Shown in pieces: positions 42,600 to 51,955 of a stretch of 64,000 bases of DNA. Source of the DNA: Streptococcus ilei. GTDB lineage: Bacteria; Bacillota; Bacilli; Lactobacillales; Streptococcaceae. The notes below the pieces were generated by a model. The model was not told where the DNA came from and ran no database searches. It saw nothing but the letters and a program-made list of their open reading frames with translations. Both the position numbers and the translations under genes were made by a program. Within the stretch, counting starts at the first letter, position 1. Each line of letters opens with the position of its first letter. The stretch is taken from contig NC_022584.1 of the NCBI RefSeq assembly GCF_000479335.1, forward strand, positions 868,001 through 932,000. Direction: 5' to 3'.

Positions 42600-44253
42600 C
42601 CTTCTTACCTCCCTTTGCTTTCTTTGTTTTGATGAAGAAAACTCCTACACCGATCACTGTCACAAGGGCTAGGCCAATCGTGATGATGAAGTCATAGTCA
42701 AATGGTACCAAATTGATCTCTTCTTCTTGGTTTGCATCTTCTTCATCCGTTAAATCGTCAATGGCGCCTTGTCCATATTGAGCAATCACTTTTTCTTCTG
42801 CTTCTTGACGAATTTCTTGTAGACGATCAAAGGTCTTTTGCGCACGAGCCATGCTCGTTTCTGTCGCTTTTAGACTCGCCTGCTCTGGCTGTGAAGCGAG
42901 GGCAATTTGTTCTTGGTCACTGATTTCTTGCTCAGCCATCCATTGAGATTCTAAGCGTTCCATTTCGGTACGGATTGCTCCATCTCCAAATAAATCAGGA
43001 TATTTAGCAACTAAATCATTGATCCGAGACATAGTCCAATACCAAGATTGGGGATTATAGGCTGTTCCTAATTCTTGATAAGCTTGATAAGTATTGGTGA
43101 TGTTTCCATAGTATGGAAGATATGGGGCATTTCGTGGGCTTCCCATCGCTAACCACATGGTTCCCCCACCAGCACTATCAGGAACATTGTCCTTTAGTTG
43201 GAAAATATGGGCTTCCATAACATTCGGATTTGAAATCGGGTATTTATAGACTTCATCAAACTTCCCTTTTTCTGGGATCCCTTTTCCATCTAACTCCATT
43301 TGATCTTGTGGTTTGAAGTCTGTTCCTTCTAATCGATTGCGTTGGAGATTCATCGCATCTCGTAGCGTCAATTTCCGATCCGTTGTATGCATCAAGTCAA
43401 AATAGTCGTCATCATAGTTCACATCTGCATCTGGATCCAGTGATTTAATACCAGACCAAACACGAGAACGGTCCGCCTCATGCAAAGGGGGATTGTAGGA
43501 TTGAGATACATGGAATTGGCCATCGATTTCTTTATAGGATCCTGCATCACGGGCAACTTTTTCAACATCCTTGGAGGCAATCGTCCGTTCTGTATTTGTA
43601 AAATCTACATGTCCTAAGAAGAAGGTGTTTGGGAAGACAGCATAGCGATCTTCTGGGAAGAGAATCGCTACATACTGGTGACCAGAAAGAATCTCCATGT
43701 ACCAGATTCCTTCCTTGTCCGCAATCGTCACAATATTACCTTCTGCCGCCCCTTTTTCTTCCACAATTTTTGCAATTAGCTCGACTCCTTCACGAGCCGT
43801 TTTTACACTCGGAAGAACAACACTAGTGAGAGCAGACTCAGCCAATCCGTCCTCTACATAAGGATCGACCTTTTGAATCTTGTCATTTGCAGAAGCTGAG
43901 ACAGTCGCTGAAATGGACACTCCATGCTCATTAAAACCAGCTTCATCAAATACACCCTGTTCTGGTGTCACATCTGGGACAGCTGTATATTTATAACTTA
44001 CTTCAGGGAGCTCATACTTAAAGCCATTGGTTGCATCTTCAAAGACATCCCCTTTCTTGTTATAAGTTCGTTCTCGCACCACAAAGTTCTTATTGTGGTT
44101 CGGTTCTAAGTCCTCTGTACGTCCGTACAAAGCATTCCCATCTGCTGTTAATTTTTTTCCGATGATAAAACCTGTACAGGCCTCTACCGGTTGGGCAAAG
44201 AGGAAGAGAGCAGTGATCAAGCCCAAGGCTGATCGAGCATATCGTTTCTTCAT
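42592..44253 (-). CDS. Exported C69-family dipeptidase (PepD-like), paralogue A
   Basis: The 553-residue protein is an Ntn-hydrolase dipeptidase of peptidase family C69. A signal sequence (about 1-25) ends in VEA, and the next residue, Cys26 in CTGFIIGKKLTADGNALYGRTED, is the predicted N-terminal nucleophile freed by processing. The core runs to about 445. A Glu/Gln-rich helical stretch and a C-terminal membrane helix (about 520-540, DFIITIGLALVTVIGVGVFF) with a KTKKAKGGKKDE tail follow. There is no LPXTG motif, so the enzyme is probably held by the C-terminal helix. It should feed extracellular dipeptides to the cell. The PrsW-like gene overlaps its end. Confidence 0.9.
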   Translation of the reverse strand: MKKRYARSALGLITALFLFAQPVEACTGFIIGKKLTADGNALYGRTEDLEPNHNKNFVVRERTYNKKGDVFEDATNGFKYELPEVSYKYTAVPDVTPEQGVFDEAGFNEHGVSISATVSASANDKIQKVDPYVEDGLAESALTSVVLPSVKTAREGVELIAKIVEEKGAAEGNIVTIADKEGIWYMEILSGHQYVAILFPEDRYAVFPNTFFLGHVDFTNTERTIASKDVEKVARDAGSYKEIDGQFHVSQSYNPPLHEADRSRVWSGIKSLDPDADVNYDDDYFDLMHTTDRKLTLRDAMNLQRNRLEGTDFKPQDQMELDGKGIPEKGKFDEVYKYPISNPNVMEAHIFQLKDNVPDSAGGGTMWLAMGSPRNAPYLPYYGNITNTYQAYQELGTAYNPQSWYWTMSRINDLVAKYPDLFGDGAIRTEMERLESQWMAEQEISDQEQIALASQPEQASLKATETSMARAQKTFDRLQEIRQEAEEKVIAQYGQGAIDDLTDEEDANQEEEINLVPFDYDFIITIGLALVTVIGVGVFFIKTKKAKGGKKDE

Positions 44254-44412
44254 ATTGAACTCCTTTAACTAAATATTAACCGTATAACCTCTTTTAGTAT
44301 ACCTTTTGGTCCAAGGTTTGGCAAGCGCTTACAACTACTGTAACCAATTAGTAATCTATCTGAAAATTGTTTGAAATTCAAATTATCATACACCTTCTCA
44401 ATCTACCTGTAC

Positions 44413-44446
44413 AATAAAAAAACTCGGAACTTCTTCCAAGCTTTTT
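44413..44446 (-). terminator. Terminator of the lrgAB operon
   Basis: CTTGGAA-GAAG-TTCCGAG forms a 7-bp stem (one G-U pair) and is followed by seven T residues on the minus strand. Confidence 0.78.
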
Positions 44447-44466
44447 TCTGAACACTATCATCCTTT

Positions 44467-45165
44467 TTAGGAAAGAATAAGGCTCGCCACAAGGGGACTT
44501 ACAAAGACGTAGAAAACACCTGTTATCCCAATTGCTAAACCTCCCATAGCCCCGGCTACTTGACCATACTGAAAGGCTGTGCCAGTACCCACCGCATGAC
44601 CTGTCCCTCCAAGGGCCAACCCAATGGCAACAGGATCCTCTACTTTTAGGAATTTAAGAATAGTCGGCCCCAAGACACTGGTTAGAATCCCTGTTGCCAC
44701 AACGACGACCAAAGTTATTGTGGTAATCCCCTGCATTTTCTCAGTAATCCCCACTGCCATGGCTGTTGTCACAGACTTAGGAAAGAGGGAAATAGCTAGA
44801 AAGTACTTCATCCCATAAATCTTAGCCAAGACAGCTGTGAAAACTGTGTTGACCACTACTGCTAAAAAACTACTAAGAAGAATACTCTTGGCATGGTGCT
44901 TCATCAAATGGAAACTCTTATACAAGGGAATACCTAAGACAACCGTTGAGGGGACAATCAAATTGCTGAGGTAAGTCCCCCCAATATTATAAGCCTTATA
45001 GGAAATCCCTGTCAGTTTCAAGAAGGCGATGACCAACACCGTAGCAACTAAGAGAGGAGTCGTGATGGGATGAGGGAAGCGACGAAAAATCATCATCCCA
45101 ATTAGATAGGCAAAGATGGATAAAGATATCCCAAAGAGAGGATTTGACCATAAATTTTCCATCAT
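44467..45165 (-). CDS. lrgB: LrgB-family antiholin-like/export protein
   Basis: The 232-residue polytopic protein matches LrgB/CidB. The family pattern GISYKAYNIGGTYLSNLIVPSTVVL lies at about 52-76, FPKSVTTAMAVGITEKMQG near 125 and LALGGTGHAVGTGTAFQYG near 185. LrgAB and CidAB proteins affect murein hydrolase activity and autolysis and can transport small acids such as pyruvate. It overlaps lrgA by 4 nt. No LytST regulator pair is present in this window. Confidence 0.93.
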   Translation of the reverse strand: MMENLWSNPLFGISLSIFAYLIGMMIFRRFPHPITTPLLVATVLVIAFLKLTGISYKAYNIGGTYLSNLIVPSTVVLGIPLYKSFHLMKHHAKSILLSSFLAVVVNTVFTAVLAKIYGMKYFLAISLFPKSVTTAMAVGITEKMQGITTITLVVVVATGILTSVLGPTILKFLKVEDPVAIGLALGGTGHAVGTGTAFQYGQVAGAMGGLAIGITGVFYVFVSPLVASLILS

Positions 45166-45533
45166 TTTTCCCCTCCTTCATAATTACCCTCATATCTGGT
45201 CTTGATAAATCCAACAACAAGCGCAATGAGACTAATATTGATGATGATAGCTCCCAGAATCATCAACACGATTGGAAATAAATAAGGCTGGATGACATCA
45301 AACTTATCCATAATCCCAACCGCTGGAGGTAAAAATAAAATGGTCATATTGGCTAATAGAAAAGACCCTACCAGGTTCACATGACGGAGGCGGAGCCATT
45401 TTAATTGCAAACAAAGAAATAGAATCAATAAGCCAATCATACTACCAGGAACTGGTAAATGAAATAATGTCGATATTCCCTCCCCGACTAAAGAGATGGT
45501 AAAGATAATCATCAGTTGAACATAGAGCTTCAC
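45162..45533 (-). CDS. lrgA: LrgA-family holin-like protein
   Basis: The 123-residue protein has four predicted membrane helices and the CidA/LrgA core LFHLPVPGSMIGLLILFLCL near 22-41, followed by NLVGSFLLANMTILFLPPAVGIMD. The start is a GTG at 45533 with GAGG upstream; an overlapping ATG one base away is in another frame and stops at once. Forms an ATGA-coupled operon with lrgB. Confidence 0.92.
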   Translation of the reverse strand: MKLYVQLMIIFTISLVGEGISTLFHLPVPGSMIGLLILFLCLQLKWLRLRHVNLVGSFLLANMTILFLPPAVGIMDKFDVIQPYLFPIVLMILGAIIINISLIALVVGFIKTRYEGNYEGGEK

Positions 45534-45616
45534 ATGTTTTACCTCAATATTGTTAAAAGATACACTACCAGTCTACTCCTTTTCTGTAAAAAATCAAGTG
45601 TTCTCAGAAAGTTTTC

Positions 45617-45655
45617 AAAAAAGACAAGGTGCCTCCTCAAAGGGAACCTTGTCTA
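45617..45655 (-). terminator. Intrinsic terminator of tehB
   Basis: AGACAAGGT and ACCTTGTCT form a 9-bp stem with a smaller inner stem (TCC/GGc). It is followed by five T residues on the minus strand. Confidence 0.82.
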
Positions 45656-45664
45656 GCTAATTAT

Positions 45665-46525
45665 TTATTTTTTCTTTGCCAACATAGTCGCAAAGCGTAA
45701 GGCAATCCGATTGCCCTCTTCATCTCGTCTATGAAGATGACCTGGATTCTCATTGTATTTAATAAGTTCCCAATCTTTGTAGTAATCTGCTAGTTCACCT
45801 TCTTTAAAAGTAAAGGAGAAAGGTACCTGACAAGGATAGTCCTCTGTATCCATGGCACAAACAATCAAGTTATAGCCACCAGGATTGGTCTGGTCTTGCA
45901 TATTTTGGATAATAGCTGGAATGCGGTCTGCTTGTAAGAACATGAGGACTACCGTTGAAACAATCAAGTCATAGGTTTGCGTCAGGGCTGCTGAGTTAAT
46001 ATCATAGAGTCCCACCGTCATTTCCAAATCTTCTTGTTCCACAATACTTTGTAGGATTTCCAGAGCCAATTCATTTTGATCGACCGCCGTCACTTCAAAG
46101 CCCTGTTGGGCTAAAAATAGGGCATTGCGTCCTTGCCCACATCCCAAGTCCAGGGCCTTCCCTGGAGAAAGGGACTCCATAGCTTCTAGTACTTCTGAAT
46201 GGACGGGGTTGCTATTATATTTTTTTGGGAAATAATCTTTGGGCTCACAGTAGAATTCTAAAAACCATTCTACATCATCTGTAAGGGCCTCTACACGGTG
46301 CCAAGCTTGCGGTTGAACCATAGGATTATCCGCACCTGCTTCAAAAACATGGCTGGCTACTTCTTCCCCATCTTCTGTCAGCTCGACAAACTTCAACTTT
46401 CCTTTGAGGACGGTAATCTTTCCCCAGGTTCCTATCTTGGTATTGTGCTTTCTTTGGACTGCTTCTGGCATGGTATCCTTAGTCCACAAAGGCATCCGCT
46501 TATAGGCAATCAATTTTTTAGGCAT
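45665..46525 (-). CDS. tehB: SAM-dependent methyltransferase TehB with N-terminal cupin-like domain
   Basis: The 286-residue protein has the same length and organisation as Haemophilus TehB. A DUF1971 cupin-like domain (about 1-95, KLIAYKRMPLWTKDTMPEAV to PQAWHRVEAL) is joined to a class I methyltransferase with the SAM motif ALDLGCGQGRNALFLA near 122. TehB detoxifies tellurite or selenium oxyanions by SAM-dependent methylation, but the natural role in streptococci is unclear. The ATG at 46525 with GGAG upstream is preferred to an open extension to 46585. No tehA exporter gene is nearby. Monocistronic. Confidence 0.93.
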   Translation of the reverse strand: MPKKLIAYKRMPLWTKDTMPEAVQRKHNTKIGTWGKITVLKGKLKFVELTEDGEEVASHVFEAGADNPMVQPQAWHRVEALTDDVEWFLEFYCEPKDYFPKKYNSNPVHSEVLEAMESLSPGKALDLGCGQGRNALFLAQQGFEVTAVDQNELALEILQSIVEQEDLEMTVGLYDINSAALTQTYDLIVSTVVLMFLQADRIPAIIQNMQDQTNPGGYNLIVCAMDTEDYPCQVPFSFTFKEGELADYYKDWELIKYNENPGHLHRRDEEGNRIALRFATMLAKKK

Positions 46526-46585
46526 CCGTTTCTTCTCCTTCTTTCTATCTATTCCTATCATACAAAAATTGCAAGCAAATAACAA

Positions 46586-46637
46586 TAAAAAGAGTGGAAT
46601 TGCAAGCTTCCTTTGTGAAGACTTCTATTCCACTCTC
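46586..46637 (-). terminator. Terminator of C69 dipeptidase B
   Basis: AGAGTGGAAT (46636-46627 on the minus strand) pairs with ATTCCACTCT (46600-46591) around a 26-nt loop with its own small AAGCTT stem. Four T residues follow. Confidence 0.7.
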
Positions 46638-46684
46638 TAAGAATCCATTTGAGACAGGAGGCTTATCTATCAGTCTCTATCTTC

Positions 46685-48430
46685 TTATTCTTCATTTTCA
46701 TTCTTTTTTGATTTTTTAAAGTAGAAACCTGCCAAGCCAAATCCTGCAAGGGCTAAAACTCCTAAGATGGCGGTTAAACTGCTATTTGAATCACTTGCCT
46801 TCGTAGAAGACTGACTAGAAGCTGTTTCTTCCTTCTTATCCGTTTCTTTTGCTGATGCTTTTTCAGCTTCAGCTGCTGCTACCAGATTGGCCTTGTTATA
46901 GCCGTCATAAACAAAGTCTGCTTCCAAACCTTTTTCCGTACGAATCTTATCTTCCATCTCGCTTTCAACTTGCTTGATTTGTTTGAAGATGGTTTCCGCA
47001 CGTTTGATAGAATCACTTGTTACTTCGTCTGCAGTAGCTTTCGCTTGATCATCAGTGAGTCCACTGTATTTTTGATCCAAAGCTGCTTGTTCCTTAATCC
47101 AACCTTTTTCCAATTCTTTCCACTTCTCTTGGATGGTGTTGCCAAAGAGGTCTGGGTACTTCATGACCATTTGGTCAATATGCCAAACAGCCCAGTACCA
47201 AGAAGTTGGATCGTACTTAGCAGAACGAACCTTGAATGGTGCATAGGTATCATTGACAATACCATAGAATGGCACATAAGGGGTGTTCCGGCTTTGAGCG
47301 AGCCCCAACCAAACGACACCACCAAATGGAGTTGGCAAGTCCTTCTTAATTTGGTAAACGTGGGCGTTGATGACGTTTTCATTTCCAAGAGCATACTTAT
47401 ACTTATTGGTATCTACTTCTTTACCTGGTTCCACCAAGTCATCTGGAGTATATTGTTTGAGGTGTTCGAAACGGTTCCGTTGTTCAGCGAAAACATCTTC
47501 TAGACTATACTTTTTAGAAGGATCCGTTGGTTTGCGCAAGAGGTCAAAGTGCTTATCATCATATTTGATGTCCGCTTTCGGATCCATCAAGGTAATCCCT
47601 GCATAGGTCCGTGAGCGGTTGCGTTCGGTATATTCATCTGGACCATAAGAGTCTGCGATATGGAAGTTCCCATCTTTATCAGTCTTGTAGTGGTCTGCCT
47701 TTTTAGCAACTGCTTCCACATCTTTCGAAGCAATGACATTGTCCTTGTCCTTGAAATCCACATTTCCTAGATAGTAGGTATTGGCAAAGATGGCATAGCG
47801 GTCTTGAGGGAATTTAATAGCTACATATTGGTGTCCAGATAGGATTTCCATGTACCAGAGTTCATTTTTATCTGCTACGACAATAATGTTTCCTTCGGCA
47901 GATCCTTTTTCATCAAGTACCTTGGCAACCAACTCAATTCCTTCACGAGCTGTTTTGGCACGTGGAAGAACCAAGTCTACCATAGCAGCCTCAGCCAATC
48001 CATTTTTCACGAGTGGGTCTGCTTTCAAAATTTTATCGTGTGGGGTTGCCGATACGGTAGAAGTCATGGAAACGCCCGCTTCGTTAAAGCCGTGTGCTCC
48101 GAAGTTCCCGTTGGAACCATCTCCATGCGCCGCATCATAAGTTGCGGTATATTTCATTTCATGACTCAAGTGCGGATAAGCAAAGCCATTGGATTCATCC
48201 TCCAACATATCCCCATCCTTATAGTCTTTGGCAGGTACCACTTCGTAAGTTTTATTGTGGCGACCACCATCGGGCGCATAAGGATAGTCTTCAGTCCGCC
48301 CAAAGAGCATGGAACCATCTGTCGTGAGTTCCTTCCCAACAATGAAGGCTGAGCAGGCCTGCGCAACTTGAACTGGAATCAAGGCAAAGGCCATCAAAGC
48401 AATCATCAGTTTGACCAGTAGTTTTCTCAT
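46685..48430 (-). CDS. Exported C69-family dipeptidase (PepD-like), paralogue B
   Basis: The 581-residue protein is a second secreted C69 dipeptidase, clearly homologous to paralogue A. It has a signal sequence (1-25, ending AQA) and the predicted nucleophile Cys26 in CSAFIVGKELTTDGSMLFGRTED, the same position as in A. The core extends to about 470, followed by a helical region. A Ser/Lys/Ala-rich spacer and a C-terminal helix LTAILGVLALAGFGLAGFYF with a KKSKKNENEE tail complete it. This C-terminal profile looks like a sortase substrate whose LPXTG motif is missing. It is a single gene between terminators. Confidence 0.9.
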   Translation of the reverse strand: MRKLLVKLMIALMAFALIPVQVAQACSAFIVGKELTTDGSMLFGRTEDYPYAPDGGRHNKTYEVVPAKDYKDGDMLEDESNGFAYPHLSHEMKYTATYDAAHGDGSNGNFGAHGFNEAGVSMTSTVSATPHDKILKADPLVKNGLAEAAMVDLVLPRAKTAREGIELVAKVLDEKGSAEGNIIVVADKNELWYMEILSGHQYVAIKFPQDRYAIFANTYYLGNVDFKDKDNVIASKDVEAVAKKADHYKTDKDGNFHIADSYGPDEYTERNRSRTYAGITLMDPKADIKYDDKHFDLLRKPTDPSKKYSLEDVFAEQRNRFEHLKQYTPDDLVEPGKEVDTNKYKYALGNENVINAHVYQIKKDLPTPFGGVVWLGLAQSRNTPYVPFYGIVNDTYAPFKVRSAKYDPTSWYWAVWHIDQMVMKYPDLFGNTIQEKWKELEKGWIKEQAALDQKYSGLTDDQAKATADEVTSDSIKRAETIFKQIKQVESEMEDKIRTEKGLEADFVYDGYNKANLVAAAEAEKASAKETDKKEETASSQSSTKASDSNSSLTAILGVLALAGFGLAGFYFKKSKKNENEE

Positions 48431-48561
48431 AGTCGATCTCCTTTATGACTACAAAAGAGGCTAGAAAATCAATTTCAAGCCGACGAAAAACAACTATACC
48501 AACGCTACCTTCAGTATACCCCTATCCAGATAAAAATGCAAGCGGTTTCAAGAAGAGAAAT

Positions 48562-48609
48562 TTAAAAATAGGAACAGTTTTCAGCCCTTGCTTCAGCTGT
48601 TCCTATTTC
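48562..48609 (-). terminator. Terminator of smpB
   Basis: AAATAGGAACAG and CTGTTCCTATTT form a 12-bp stem around an 18-nt loop on the minus strand, followed by T-rich sequence. Confidence 0.82.
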
Positions 48610-48614
48610 TTACT

Positions 48615-49082
48615 TTAACGCGTATTGTATTGTTTCATGACACGAGCAATGTCACGATTTTGTTCCCGCCGTTTGATGGATTCACGTTTGTCATAATCGT
48701 GCTTCCCTTTGGCTAAGCCTAACAAGAGCTTAGCATAACCATCCTTAAGGTAAACCTTAAGGGGAACTAGAGTCATCCCAGTCCCTTTAGTTTCCTGCTC
48801 CAGTTTTTGAATCTGTTTCTTATGCAGCAAGAGTTTGCGACGGCGTTCTGGATCTTGGTTCCAGATATTGCCTTCCTCATAGGGAGCAATATGAACATTG
48901 CTGAGCCAGACTTCCCCATTTTTGACTTGGGCAAATCCATCCTTGAGGTTGATACGAGCTGCTCGAACACTCTTGATTTCTGTACCAGTCAGGACCATTC
49001 CTGCTTCAATGGTATCAACAATTGTATAATCGTGGCTTGCTTTCTTATTTTGTGCGACGACCTTTCCCTCGCCCTTTGCCAT
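48615..49082 (-). CDS. smpB: tmRNA-binding protein SmpB
   Basis: SmpB binds tmRNA and guides it to stalled ribosomes for trans-translation. The 155-residue protein has the OB-fold core ([27 protein letters not shown] near 24-50), the [27 protein letters not shown] segment and the basic C-terminal tail [20 protein letters not shown] that enters the ribosomal A site. Its start lies 38 nt inside the end of rnr, so the two are translationally coupled. RNase R itself degrades non-stop mRNAs with tmRNA-SmpB, so the coupling makes functional sense. Confidence 0.98.
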   Translation of the reverse strand: MAKGEGKVVAQNKKASHDYTIVDTIEAGMVLTGTEIKSVRAARINLKDGFAQVKNGEVWLSNVHIAPYEEGNIWNQDPERRRKLLLHKKQIQKLEQETKGTGMTLVPLKVYLKDGYAKLLLGLAKGKHDYDKRESIKRREQNRDIARVMKQYNTR

Positions 49083-51402
49083 GCTTAGCTCCTTTCTTAG
49101 CTACTTCCTTGTAAAAAGGTTTCTTACTCTTTTTCTTCTTGTCTTTTGAAGAATGCTTGCGCTTGTTCTCTCTAAAGCCCCCTTGCTTTCGTTCTTCTTT
49201 CTTAGAAGAAGGGCGCTTAGAGTGTCCATTTCGATCTTTACGATCCGATGCTTTAGTGACTTTTTCAATCAAATCCAGCTCACTTGGGATATACGAAAAA
49301 TCAATCTCGCCAGTCATCTTATCCGCTCTTTCGACCCTGATTCGGATCTCCTGACCGACACGGAAGGTCACGCCTGATTTTTCCCCGCGCAAGGTCAAAT
49401 CGCGCTCGTTAAAATGATAAAAACCAGGTAAGGTGGTGATGTGGATCAAACCTTCTACAGTATTTGGCAATTCAACAAAGAGACCAAACTTGACGACACT
49501 GGACACCAATGCATCGTACTCTTCGCCAACATAGTCCTCCATGTACTCTGCCTTCTTCATGGCTTCTACTTCCCGTTCCGCATCAATGGCGCGGCGTTCC
49601 CGGCTAGAGGATTGGCTAGCAATATCTGGAATGACCTGTTCAAAATGGCTAGCCACTTCAGAATCTTTTCCATACTCTCGCACCATGCGGTGGACTAATA
49701 AGTCTGGATACCGGCGAATCGGACTGGTGAAGTGAGTATAGAACTCAGCTGCTAGCCCATAGTGTCCGTGGTTGTGCTCGGAATAACGCGCTTGCTGCAT
49801 GGAACGAAGCAACATCATAGACAAGACATCAGCATAGGGTTCCCCTTCTACCTTCTTCATGATGTCCTGCAAGGTTTCCTGACTCATGGAACTAGCTGTC
49901 CCATAAATTGGAAGGCCAAAACTAGAAGCATAATCGATAAACTTTTGCACTTTCTCTGCTTTGGGTTCTTCGTGAATCCGGTAAATAAAGGGAAGTTTTC
50001 GTTTGGCAAAATGCTCAGCTACTGTCTCATTTGCAATCAGCATAAAGGATTCAATCATCCGTTCTGCAACCCCACGTTGGCGCAAGACGATGTCTACTGG
50101 TTTTCCTTGAGGATTGACCAGGATTTTAGCTTCGCTGGTATCAAAGTTCAGGGCTCCTCGTTTTTCCCGCATTCCTTCTAAGATCTGATGAAGGCCAACC
50201 ATAGCTTCAATACTTGGCACAATGGCTTGGTATTCCTCACGCTTCTCCTGGTCTCCAGCAATGATCTCATTGACATCGCTATAGGTCATCCGGAAAGTCG
50301 TTTTAATGACCGTTTGGGTGATCTGGTAGCGAAGTACCCGACCACGCTGGTCGATCTCCATAATGGCTGACTGGGTCAAGCGATCCACTTGAGGGTTTAA
50401 GGAACAAATCCCGTTTGATAGACGCTCAGGTAACATGGGCACGACCCGGTCTGTCACATAGACAGAGGTCGCGCGGTTGAGGGCTTCCTTGTCCAAGGCA
50501 GAACCTTCGGTTACATAATAAGAGACATCGGCTATGTGAACGCCAAGCTCAAAATTCCCACCTTCCAAGCGTTTAATGTGAACCGCATCATCCAAGTCCT
50601 TGGCATCGGCACCATCAATGGTAAAGATGATTTCATCTCGAAGGTCCAAACGTCCCTCCATATCTTTCTCACTAGGCTTGTCTGGAATGCTTTCTGCTTC
50701 TTTGAGGACTGCTTCTGGAAATTCTGAGACGATATCCATGGACTCCAGGACTTCCAAGACATCGATTCCAGGATCTGTCACATGTCCAACCACATCTTGA
50801 ACAGTGGCCACAAAGTAGTTGTGCTTCCGACTCGGATACTGTTCAATGGCAACCTTGAGAACTTCGGTCCCCTCCAATTGCAGGGCTGGCTTTTTCACGT
50901 AGATCCGTTGGCTAATCTTTTGATTCTTTGAAACGATGTAGCCTGCATACTTGGGCTTTTCTTCATCCAGAACGATTTGGCCGACAACTGTTTGGAGACT
51001 ATGCTCCAAGACATCAACGATTCTCCCCTCTGCCGCTGTCCCCTTTTGGCGATCAGCTACCTTGGTGATGACAACTTCAACTGTATCCCCATCAATAGCA
51101 TGGTTGACATCATTTCGTCCAATAAAGAGATCCTCTTCTTCCCCCTCTAAGCTGACAAAACCAAAGCCACTCTTATGAGCATGGAAAATTCCTTTCACAG
51201 TAATGGTCCCTTTTGGTTTAGCATCAAGGAGACTTAAATAGCCATTTTCTTCAAAGGTTAGTTGACGACGTCGCTCCATCAGCGAAATGGTCTTAATCAG
51301 TTCACGAAAACCTTTGGCATCTGTACTCCCAATGGCTTGTGCCAATTGATCAACCTGAGCTTTTCCCTCCTGTTTTAAATAATCAATAATTTTACTTTTC
51401 AT
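49045..51402 (-). CDS. rnr: Ribonuclease R
   Basis: RNase R is a processive 3'-5' exoribonuclease able to unwind structured RNA. The 785-residue protein has an N-terminal winged-helix region and two cold-shock domains (about 60-230). The RNB catalytic domain has [14 protein letters not shown] near 265 holding the metal-binding aspartates, and the S1 domain lies at about 625-705. The C-terminal 75 residues form a very Lys/Arg/Ser-rich tail of the kind that binds ribosomes and tmRNA-SmpB. It is the second last gene of the secG-side operon, overlapping smpB. Confidence 0.97.
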   Translation of the reverse strand: MKSKIIDYLKQEGKAQVDQLAQAIGSTDAKGFRELIKTISLMERRRQLTFEENGYLSLLDAKPKGTITVKGIFHAHKSGFGFVSLEGEEEDLFIGRNDVNHAIDGDTVEVVITKVADRQKGTAAEGRIVDVLEHSLQTVVGQIVLDEEKPKYAGYIVSKNQKISQRIYVKKPALQLEGTEVLKVAIEQYPSRKHNYFVATVQDVVGHVTDPGIDVLEVLESMDIVSEFPEAVLKEAESIPDKPSEKDMEGRLDLRDEIIFTIDGADAKDLDDAVHIKRLEGGNFELGVHIADVSYYVTEGSALDKEALNRATSVYVTDRVVPMLPERLSNGICSLNPQVDRLTQSAIMEIDQRGRVLRYQITQTVIKTTFRMTYSDVNEIIAGDQEKREEYQAIVPSIEAMVGLHQILEGMREKRGALNFDTSEAKILVNPQGKPVDIVLRQRGVAERMIESFMLIANETVAEHFAKRKLPFIYRIHEEPKAEKVQKFIDYASSFGLPIYGTASSMSQETLQDIMKKVEGEPYADVLSMMLLRSMQQARYSEHNHGHYGLAAEFYTHFTSPIRRYPDLLVHRMVREYGKDSEVASHFEQVIPDIASQSSSRERRAIDAEREVEAMKKAEYMEDYVGEEYDALVSSVVKFGLFVELPNTVEGLIHITTLPGFYHFNERDLTLRGEKSGVTFRVGQEIRIRVERADKMTGEIDFSYIPSELDLIEKVTKASDRKDRNGHSKRPSSKKEERKQGGFRENKRKHSSKDKKKKSKKPFYKEVAKKGAKHGKGRGKGRRTK

Positions 51403-51493
51403 ATCTTGCGCTGGATAGCCAGCCTCCTTTATTTTCTTTCTTTTAGAGAGATTTCTTTACAAGTGACAATCTCCCCATCAAACGACTCATAGA

Positions 51494-51528
51494 TGAAAAA
51501 ATAGGCAAAGACAATGTCTAAGCCTATC
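51494..51528 (-). terminator. Terminator between secG and rnr
   Basis: ATAGGC (51527-51522) pairs with GCCTAT (51506-51501) with an inner AGAC/GTCT stem, followed by six T residues. It abuts the secG stop, so rnr-smpB needs some read-through or its own promoter, which I did not find. Confidence 0.78.
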
Positions 51529-51762
51529 TTATTTACTGGATAATACCATTAAAATCATCGCAATGAGTAACCAAAGGAAAATCATTACTCCTGTTAGTCG
51601 TTGCATCACTGCTTCGAATCCACGAGCTTTTGAACGTTCGAACAAATCATTTGAACTTGCATCGAATACGTTGCTAGATTGATTTTTAGTTGGTTGCATG
51701 AAGATAGCGATAATAATTAATACAGATAGTACCAATAAAATAGTAATCAACGGTTTAGTCAT
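51529..51762 (-). CDS. secG: Preprotein translocase subunit SecG
   Basis: SecG is the small auxiliary subunit of SecYEG. The 77-residue protein has the expected two membrane helices (about 5-25 and 55-75) around the conserved loop MQPTKNQSSNVFDASSNDLF and RSKARGFEAVMQRLT. The ATG at 51762, with AAGGAG upstream, gives the usual length; a 19-residue extension to 51819 is rejected. It follows rpmG on the same strand at 43 nt. Confidence 0.95.
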   Translation of the reverse strand: MTKPLITILLVLSVLIIIAIFMQPTKNQSSNVFDASSNDLFERSKARGFEAVMQRLTGVMIFLWLLIAMILMVLSSK

Positions 51763-51805
51763 AATTAAAAAACTCCTTAAAATCTTACCTATTTTACCAT
51801 AAAAA

Positions 51806-51955
51806 TCATTTCGTTTCAAGATGTAATGTCACTTTTCTCTCTTTGGGACAATACTTCAAAACTTCAATTTTTTCCGGGTGGGTCTTCATATTTTTGCTTG
51901 TCAAATAATTCTGACTGCCACAACTCGTGCAGGTTAGTTGTACTTTAATGCGCAC
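51806..51955 (-). CDS. rpmG: 50S ribosomal protein L33
   Basis: This 49-codon gene starts with GTG at 51955 and reads [20 protein letters not shown], ending KVTLHLETK. It is a typical L33 ribbon protein. Cysteines 9, 12 and 36 are present (CTSC and KYCPKERK), but the fourth zinc ligand is replaced, as in several streptococcal L33 paralogues, so zinc binding is doubtful. The start lies 11 nt inside the end of pmrA. The pmrA-rpmG-secG order is the conserved streptococcal one. Other L33 paralogues probably exist elsewhere in the genome. Confidence 0.93.
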   Translation of the reverse strand: MRIKVQLTCTSCGSQNYLTSKNMKTHPEKIEVLKYCPKERKVTLHLETK

